Source of the DNA: an uncultured Agrobacterium sp.
Lineage (GTDB): Bacteria; Pseudomonadota; Alphaproteobacteria; Rhizobiales; Rhizobiaceae
Assembly: GCA_913777615.1 (NCBI GenBank)
Contig: CAJYTK010000013.1
Location: 248,001-312,000 of the forward strand
Length of the DNA: 64,000 nt
Direction: 5' to 3'
The notes under the pieces were generated by a model, which saw only the letters and a program-made list of their open reading frames with translations, did not search any database and was not told the origin of the DNA. Below are positions 19,801 through 28,800 of the stretch, piece by piece; the first letter of the stretch is position 1, and every line of letters starts with the position of its first letter. The position numbers were made by a program, and so were the translations under genes.

Positions 19801-22800
19801 GGACGAGGCGTGGCAGATGGTGAGGGAGAATTACCTGTTGCTACCACCAGAAGGAAGCCAGCAGACCGAGCGGCAGAGCCAGACGTCGCAGGATCTGATG
19901 AGCGCGGCTCGCAGCGGACAGAGAACCGTCGAGATCAGGTAGAAGAAGGACCATTCGGGCCGATCCTTCGCGGTTACGAGGGCAAATGGCGCGAGGCTGC
20001 GGTCGAACTGGAAAAACGTCAAAGCGGCGACGCGATTGGAGCTCTGTCACATAGAGAGGTCGGCCCCATCGATCTGGTGTGGGGCAAGGCGGGGAACAAT
20101 CAGCACGACGGCTCTGGCTTGGCGAAATTGATCGCTTGGCATCCGGAAGTTCTGGCCGATTTGCAGGGCTTTATCGATGGCCTTCATGTCGATCCGGCTT
20201 CGAGAACAGAGCGCCGCATCCAGCTTGTGAGCGACAATGGCCGGGCGGGCATACGGCTAGACTATGACGGTAACGCCAAGACGTGGCTTCTGACGGCATA
20301 TGATACAAACGTGCTCAGACGAGCAAACGCAAGCTCTCAAAGCCTAAGTGAAATCTGGGAAGGCCAGTCGTCGGGTGAAAGTGCTGGTAAAAGCGCCACG
20401 TCAGACACCGCTTCTACAGACCCGTCGGATGCCATCGCTAGCCGACAGACCAGCACCAAAGACAACATAGCATCGAAGCCCTCCGATGTCCAATCCGCGG
20501 GGGCGGTGCCAGCGCAGCAGCGCCCGTCGGACTATGTCATCACCGATGGCGATGCATTGGGCGAGGGCGGACAGAAGGCAAAATTCCGATCGAACGTCGC
20601 CGCCATTGAGTTGGTCAAGCAGCTCGACGAGCAGAAGAGGCCGGCAACCCGCGATGAGCAATCTGTTCTCGCGAAGTGGGTAGGATGGGGCGGCTTGCGG
20701 GCTGCCTTCCCTCGTGAAGATGGCAGCGTCGCCAAGGGCTGGGAAAAGCAAGCGGCGGAGCTGAAGTCGCTGCTGACGAAGGAAGAATACAGCGCCGCCG
20801 AGTCATCGACGAGGAACGCGCACTACACGTCGCCTGAAATTGTCGGTGCAGCGTGGTCGATTGTGCAGCGCCTCGGCTTTAAGGGAGGCCAGGTGCTTGA
20901 GCCGTCCGTTGGGGCCGGAAACTTCCTCGGCCTGATGCCGGGCGAAGTGCGCGGCACCTCTCACGTCACCGGCGTGGAGCTGGACCGTATCACGGGCAGT
21001 ATCGCCAAGAACCTTTATCCATCGGCGAACATTCAGGCCCCAATTGGCTTTGAGAAGCTGAGCGTCCCCGATTCCTACTTTGATCTGGCGATCGGTAATC
21101 CGCCCTTCGGTTCCGAAAAGCTCTACGACAAAGAGCGAACGCATCTCAACAAGCTGTCGATCCATAATTTCTTCTTTGCCAAGGCGATCGAGACTTTGCG
21201 ACCAGGTGGCATCCTTGCGATGGTCGTTACGAACCGGTTCCTGGACGGCCAGTCGGCGGCAGCGCGCAACCTGATCCAGTCCAAGGCGGATTTCATCGGA
21301 GCTATCCGTCTTCCGAATGACGCGTTCTTGAAGAACGCCGGTACCGAAGTCACGACGGACATCGTCATTCTACAGCGCCGGGAAGCCGGCGCAGCCCCGA
21401 AGGGCAGCGATTGGCTCGAAGTCGTCGACTATCGGGGCAGAGACGGCAACGTCGTCCCTCTCAACAAGTATTTCGTCGAAAATCCCGACATGATGCTGGG
21501 CGAGTTCGGCGGCTACGGCTCTATGTACGGTCCCAACGAGCCCGCCTTGATCGCTCGAGGCGGTCAGAACACCGCGGCGGAGTTAGCGAAGGCTGTTGAG
21601 AAGCTTCCCCAGGACATCATGGGCGATACTGTGCCCATGAGGGTGACAGAAACAGTTACCGTGCCGGAAACTGTCAACGACGTGCAGGTTGGTACGATGT
21701 TCTCCGCCCCAGACGGGTCGATTCATCTCCGCACCCCTGATCACATCGGCCAGCCCACATCCAAGGCAGTCGATTTCGCCAACGAGACGGCAAAAGAGCG
21801 CGTCGCTGGAATGGTCCGAGTGAGGGATGCTTTCGCCAAGCTGAGACGCGCTCAGATCAGTGATACCGCATCGGATCAGCAGATTGATAACCTGCGAAAA
21901 AGGTTGAATACCTTCTACGATGCCTTTGTAAACAAACACGGACCTATCAACAGCGACGCAAACAAGCGTCTATTCCGAGACGATCCAACGTGGCCCCAGA
22001 TCAGCGCTCTTGAGCAATCCTTCGACAAGGGTTTGAGCGCGGCACTTGCCAAAAAAACAGGAGAAAAGCCCCGCGCACCTACTGCGACGAAGGCGGCGAT
22101 CTTCACGCGGCGGACGCAGCAGCCCTATAAGCGGCCAACCAGCGCAAGCAGCGCGAAAGATGCGCTTGCGACGGTTCTCAATGACTATGGTCGGGTCAAC
22201 CTCGCGGCCATGTCGGACCTATATGGCAAGTCGCAAGAAGCCATCGTTGAAGAGTTGGGATCTCTGATCTTCAAGACGCCTTTGGGCGCCTATGAGACGG
22301 CAGATCAATATCTTTCGGGCAATGTGAAGCAAAAGCTTGCAGAGGCCGAACGCGCCGCCGAGCAGGATCCGGAATACCGCCGCAATGTGAATGCGCTGCG
22401 CGACGTGATCCCAGCCGACATCGAGGCGATCGACATCGATGTGAAGCCAGGCGCTCCATGGTTGCCAGCGAACCATGTCGAAGACTTCATTGCTCACATC
22501 GCTCAGGGGGCGGTAAAGCCGCGCGCCTATTATTCCGTTGCGAATGCAAAGTGGGACCTCACGGTCTCGCAAGTCACGCCGGCGGCGCAGACACTTTGGG
22601 GGACTGACAGAGCCGGCGTGGGGACCGTCCTGAGTGCTGTGATGAACGGTCAGACCATCACGATCTCCGACAGAACGTCAGACGGCAAGACCATCATTAA
22701 TCAGCCTGCAACCGATGCAGCAAATGAAAAGGTGGAACGCGTAAAGGCCGAATGGCGTAAGTGGCTCTGGCAGGATGACAAACGCCGCGATGATTTGGCG

Positions 22801-25800
22801 CGGCTCTACAACGACACGTTCAATACCGATGTCATCCAGCAATTCGATGGGGCACACCTTACCTTGCCGGGCAAGGTCGGCGACGACATCATTGAGCTTC
22901 GCCCAAGCCAAAAGAATTTCATCTGGCGCACTTTGCAGAGCGGTACCGCCCTTGCCGATCACACCGTGGGAGCAGGGAAGACATTCGCGGCGATCGCCTC
23001 GGTCATGGAGAAGCGCCGAACCGGCCAAGCCCGCAAACCAATGATGGTGGTACCGAACCATCTTGTCGGGCAGTGGGCAGCCGACTTCGTGCGCCTTTAT
23101 CCAGGCGCTAAGGTGCTGGCAGCCACAAAGCAGGATTTTGAGAAGGAACGGCGGAAACGTCTTTTCGCTCGCATAGCCACCGGCGATTGGGACGCGGTCA
23201 TTGTCGCTCACTCCTCATTCGGCAGAATCGGCGTTGATCCGAATTATGAGGCGAAGTTCATCCAGCAGCAGATGGATGATCTGGAAGCCTCGATGGCGGA
23301 GGTGCGGCGCGAGACAGGGCAGAAGAGCCGAAACGTCGCGCAGCTCACCAAGTGGCGCGACAACCTGAAAGCCAAGATGGAGCGACTGCTCGATTCCGGT
23401 CGCAAGGATGACGGTCTCACCTTCGACGAGCTTGGCGTTGACGCTCTGTACGTCGACGAGGCGCACGAGTTCAAGAACCTCGCCTATTCGACATCGATGC
23501 AGCGCGTGGCTGGCCTCGGCAACATGGCTGGATCCTCGAAGGCTGCTGACCTCTACATGAAGTCCCGGTTCATCCTTGAAAAGACCGGTGGCAACAACCT
23601 TGTGTTCCTCACCGGCACTCCGCTGTCGAACACAATGGCCGAAATGTACACCGTCCAGCGCTATCTGGATGAAAAAGCGTTGCGGGCGATGGGCGTTGCC
23701 CATTTCGATGCGTGGGCTCGCGTCTTTGGCGAAGTCGTCACTGATTGGGAACTGTCGCCGTCCGGTCAGTATAAGCTCAACAGCCGCTTCTCCAAGTTCG
23801 TAAACGTTCCTGAGCTGATGCAGCGGTACCGCAGCTTCGCCGACGTCATCACCAACGACGACATCAAGGCGCAGCTTGCCGCACAGGGCAAGAAGTTCCC
23901 TCTGCCAAAGGTCAAGGGCGGAAAGCCTACCAACATCGTAGTGGAGCGCTCCCCGGATCAGGCAGCTTACATCGGCGTGGGGAAGGCCGATGATGCAGGC
24001 AACTTGGTGTTCCCGAATGGGTCTCTTGTCTGGCGGGCAGAGAACCTGCCGAAGAAGGCCGAGAAGGGCAAAGACAACATGCTGAAAGTCATGTCGGACG
24101 CCCGCAAGGCGGCGCTGGATATGCGTCTGATCGACCCAAGCTATCCGGACCACCCAAAGTCGAAGATCCATCGCGCCGCAAACGAGATGGCGCGGATCTA
24201 CAAGTCGTCAAAAGAAGATCGCGGTACCCAGCTGGTTTTTATCGACCTCTCGACGCCCAAGAAGGCACAGGCCGCAGAAGCTGCACGTCTTCGCGACCTC
24301 ATGGAGAAGGCAGACAATGGCGACGAGGCGGCCATCGAGGCGCTCGACAAGATTTCTCCCGACGAGCTGCTCGCGCTCGAGAGCACGTTCTCCGTCTATG
24401 ATGACCTGAAGCAAAAGCTCATCGATCGCGGCATACCGGAAAGCGAGATCGCCTTCATCCACGATGCCAACACTGAAGCGCAGAAGGAGGAATTGTTCGG
24501 AAAGGTCCGTTCAGGCCGCGTCCGCTTCCTCTTCGGCTCTACCGCGAAGATGGGCGCCGGTACCAACGTTCAGAACCGCCTCGTCGCGCTGCATCACCTT
24601 GATGCGCCGTGGCGTCCTTCCGACCTCGAACAGCGTGACGGGCGAGGGATACGCCAGGGCAATGAGCTATATGCTGCCGATCCGGAAGGTTTCGAGATCG
24701 AAATCCTCCGCTACGCCACGAAGAACACGCTTGATGCTCGCCAGTGGCAGACCATCGAGGCCAAGGCGCGGTTTATCCAGCAGGTGCGCAAGGGTGACAT
24801 GAAAACCCGCGAAATCGAGGACATAGCAGGCGAAGCCGCCAACGCCGCTGAAATGAAAGCAGCCGCTTCCGGCAATCCTCTCATCCTCGAGGAGATGGAC
24901 ACGCGCCGGAAGCTGAGACAACTTGAGGGCCAGTCTATCGAGCACGATCGTGAGCAGCATCGCGTGAAGGGCAAGATCAAGTCGCTCGAAGATGAAGCGG
25001 ACCGGTTGCAGCGTGGTCTCTCAAAGGTCGAAGCCGATGCCGATTTGGCGCGGAAGGTTCCCGAGGAGTTCGCCGGTACCGTCGGGGGTGAAACGTTCGA
25101 AAAGCGCAAAGACTTTGGCGCGGCCATCGTCGCGGCGATGCGAAAAGAGCTGATCGACAAGGAAGGCGTTCGCGAGATCGGCGAATACGCCGGTTTCAAG
25201 GTCGGCATTGATCCTCTGGGATTTGGCAGAGCGTTCAACGTAACGCTCGAGGGTGCGCGGGAATACACTGTTCCAGTCGACGACGCTTCCGACGTCGATG
25301 CTGCTGGTCTCGCCCAGCGCATCATGAATACCGTGAAGCGCCTCGCAAACCAGCCAGCGATCGACAAAGAGCGCATCAGCGAGGCAAAAGCGCAGGTCCC
25401 CGCCCTGCAAAAGCAGATCGGCGCGTGGGAAGGCGCTCAGGAGCTTGCCGATACCGCCGCTCGCCATCGCCGGATTTTGGACGCGCTGAAGCCTCAGCCC
25501 AAGAGTGCCGAGACGTCGGTCAAGGTGGACGCTGGTGATGTGGACGCGCCGATCGCGAACAAGCGTCCTGATCCTGTCGTCATAGCCATCGCCAATGATC
25601 TGCAAACCGTTGGCATACCGGCTGCGCCCAATAGCACGGCCATCTTCCAGTGGGCGAAGAACACAATCGCTCGTTTCGGAAAGTCTGGGCACGAATACCT
25701 TATGGCCGTGGATGACGATGGAAGCGTGGTCGAGTTTGGTACCGCCAAGAAGAAGGCAGCGACCGGTATCAACAACAAGCTCTATGGCGCGCTCCTCAAT

Positions 25801-28800
25801 CCTGATCGTCGTCTGGTCGTGTTCCACAATCACCCGAGCAACGGCCCGCTGAGTGTCGCGGATATTTCAATGATGGGCTTGCCCGGGTTGCACTCTGTTT
25901 GGGCCTTCGGTGCAAACGGCATGCAGATGCGCGCCGTTCTCACCCCGGAATCGGAAGCCGTCATGCGTGCCGCAGCTGATCCCAATCAGACTGTAAAGGA
26001 GTGGCGCGAAATATTGTCTTCAGCGCTCGAGCAGGTCGATGCGTTCTTACGCCCTCTCGTCACTGGTGGTTCGATCGAGGTTGAGGCTGGTAATACGGCC
26101 TACACCAACGCGGCGGCAATCTTGGCCCAGAAGTCCGGGCTTATCGACATTTCCTCAAATGTAAATTATGATACTTCCGCCATCGAGGGCTTGAATGCCA
26201 AGCTCGATAAATTGGCGGTCGCTCTGAAGGAACAGATCAGCGATGGCACAGCAGGCAGCACCGATAAGGGGATTTCACGACGACCCGCCCGCGACGTTCG
26301 ACACGTTGCAGAGGTGGAGGGATTGGCACGCATCGGTGAGCCAGTGGCCGGCACGCGATCCGGACCGGCAGGCTTATCTGAAACAGGCGCGCCAGATTAT
26401 CAGAGAAAAGAGCGCCGAGCAGACCGACAGCCAGGACGTGTCGAACGCGTAACCCAATCGCGCATCGTCGAGGAGCTGCGCGGTAAGCTGACCGATTTGC
26501 AGCCTGCGCTCCTGAAAACCATCCCCCTCAACTATTTCTCAGAACTTGCCCGATCGAACATGACGGCGGTTGGCGACTATCTGCGCGTCAAGCGCTTGAT
26601 GGATGCCTTCAGGGGGACGAAGCATGCCGAGGCCGATTCCGTGGCACAGGATTGGTTGAAATACACCCGTCTTGGGTTCGCCGGCAAAGACAAGGCCAAG
26701 GCGCAGGAACTTGCCGACCTGATGCATGACGCTACCCTCGCGGGTGTCGACCCAGCCGCTACGGACGACGAGACCAAAGCGCTCCCCGGCTATGACCATC
26801 TGCGCAAACGTTTCATGGCGCTGCCGCCAAAGGGGCGGGAACTGTATGTGAAGGTCAGGGACGCGTATCGGGAGCAGTCGCAGGAGCTTGACGAGATACT
26901 GCTCGACAACGTCCGCAAGGCACAGCAGATCGCTGAGAAGAACGCCGAGGATCGTTACAAGCTCACGATGCAGAAGATCAAGGACGCTGGACTGACCGGC
27001 ATTGATCGCAAGAACGCCGAGGAAGATGCCACCAGCGCCTACAAGGCGGAGACGACGAAATCCCGATGGGCAGCGAAAGCCCGCCTGACCCGGATGCGCA
27101 TTGCGTTCGAATCGAGCCGCGTGCAGCCTCCATATTTTCCTCTTGGCCGTTTCGGTCGGTATTTCGCGACCGTGCGGGACATCGATGGAAGGGTGCTGAG
27201 CTTCTCAAAGCACGAGACCGTCGCTGAACGCGATCGGATGGCGCGAGAGCTGCGAGCTGAATATCCGGCCGGAAAAGTCGAAGTCGGTGTGATGGAGGCC
27301 AGCGGCGACATCCGCAAGGCTATGGACCCGCGCATCGTGGCGGAGATCGAGGAGATATTGGGTGGTGCCAATATCGGCGGAGACGTGATGGATCAGATAT
27401 GGCAGCGATACCTCGAGTCGATGCCAGATCTGTCTACCCGCAAGCGCTTCATCCACCGTAAGGGCACTGCGGGTTACAGCAAGGATGCGCTGCGCGTCTT
27501 CTCCTCGCACATGTTCCACGCCGCCCACCAGATGGCGCGCCTCAAATACGGCCTCGAGCTTCAGGAGCTGGTGAATAACGCCGTTGACCAGGCGAAAGAG
27601 AGCGACGACCAAACCCGCGCCATGACGCTGGCGAATGAACTTTCCAGCCGCCACAAGTGGGTCATGAACCCTACTGGAAGCAAGGTTGCCCAGACGATGA
27701 CGAGCACCGCGTTTGTCTGGTACCTCGCGGCTTCGCCCGGTGCCGCTCTGGTCAACATGACCCAAACCGTCATGCTTGGTCTGCCTATTCTGGCTGCCAA
27801 ATTCGGAGGGTTCAAAGGGGCGGCAGTAGCACTCAGTAAGGCTTCCGCCGATTCTGTAGCTGGCAAAGGCAGTGTGGTGAGCGATCGCCTGACGCCTGAT
27901 GAACGTCGGGCGATGGATGCGTTCTACGAATCCGGACTGATCGACAGAACGCAAAGCCATGATCTCGCCGGCGTCGGTGAGACGGGTGTCGAGTACACGC
28001 CTCTCCGGGCAAAGGTGATGGAGAAGATTTCGTGGGCCTTCCACCGCGCCGAAGTCTGGAACCGTGAGGTGACTGCACTAGCAGCCTACCGCATGGCTCG
28101 CTCTGCCGGTCAGAACATGTCCGACGCGATTGATACGGCCCATGACCTGACATGGAAAACGCACTTCGACTATTCCAACAGCTCGAGGCCAGCACTGTTG
28201 CAGAACGACTTTGCAAAGGTCGCTCTCGTCTTCCGCCAGCACAACATCAACATGCTTTATCGCGTGGCGCGAGATATCCACCAGTCGGTAAAGGGCGAGA
28301 CTGCGCAAGCTCGGCGTGAGGCGCGGTACCAGCTCGCCGGCGTGATGGGCATGATGGCGGCTATGGCTGGCGTGACAGGAACAATGGGCTTCAGCGTTGC
28401 GATGATGATCGCGGGGGCAATCTTCGGTGACGACGACGACCCGATGGCGTTTGAGGATCAGTTTAAGGCCGACGTTGTCGATATCCTTGGGCCGCAGTTG
28501 GGCGGCGTTCTTCTGAACGGTGTGCCAGGGCATTATCTCGGAATCGACCTCTCCTCACGCATCGGCATGCCGGATCTGTGGTTCCGCTCGCCGACAAGGG
28601 AGCTTCAGGGGAAAGACGAGTACCAATACTGGCTGTCGCAGAGCCTCGGCGCAACGGTAAGCTTGGGTGAGCAGCTTTACACCGGCTTCAAGGTCATGAC
28701 GGATGATGGCGACGTTGCCCGCGGCATTGAGATGATGGCGCCGAAGGCGGTTCGCGACCTGATGAAGGCCTATCGCTACTCGCAGGACGGCGTTGCGACG

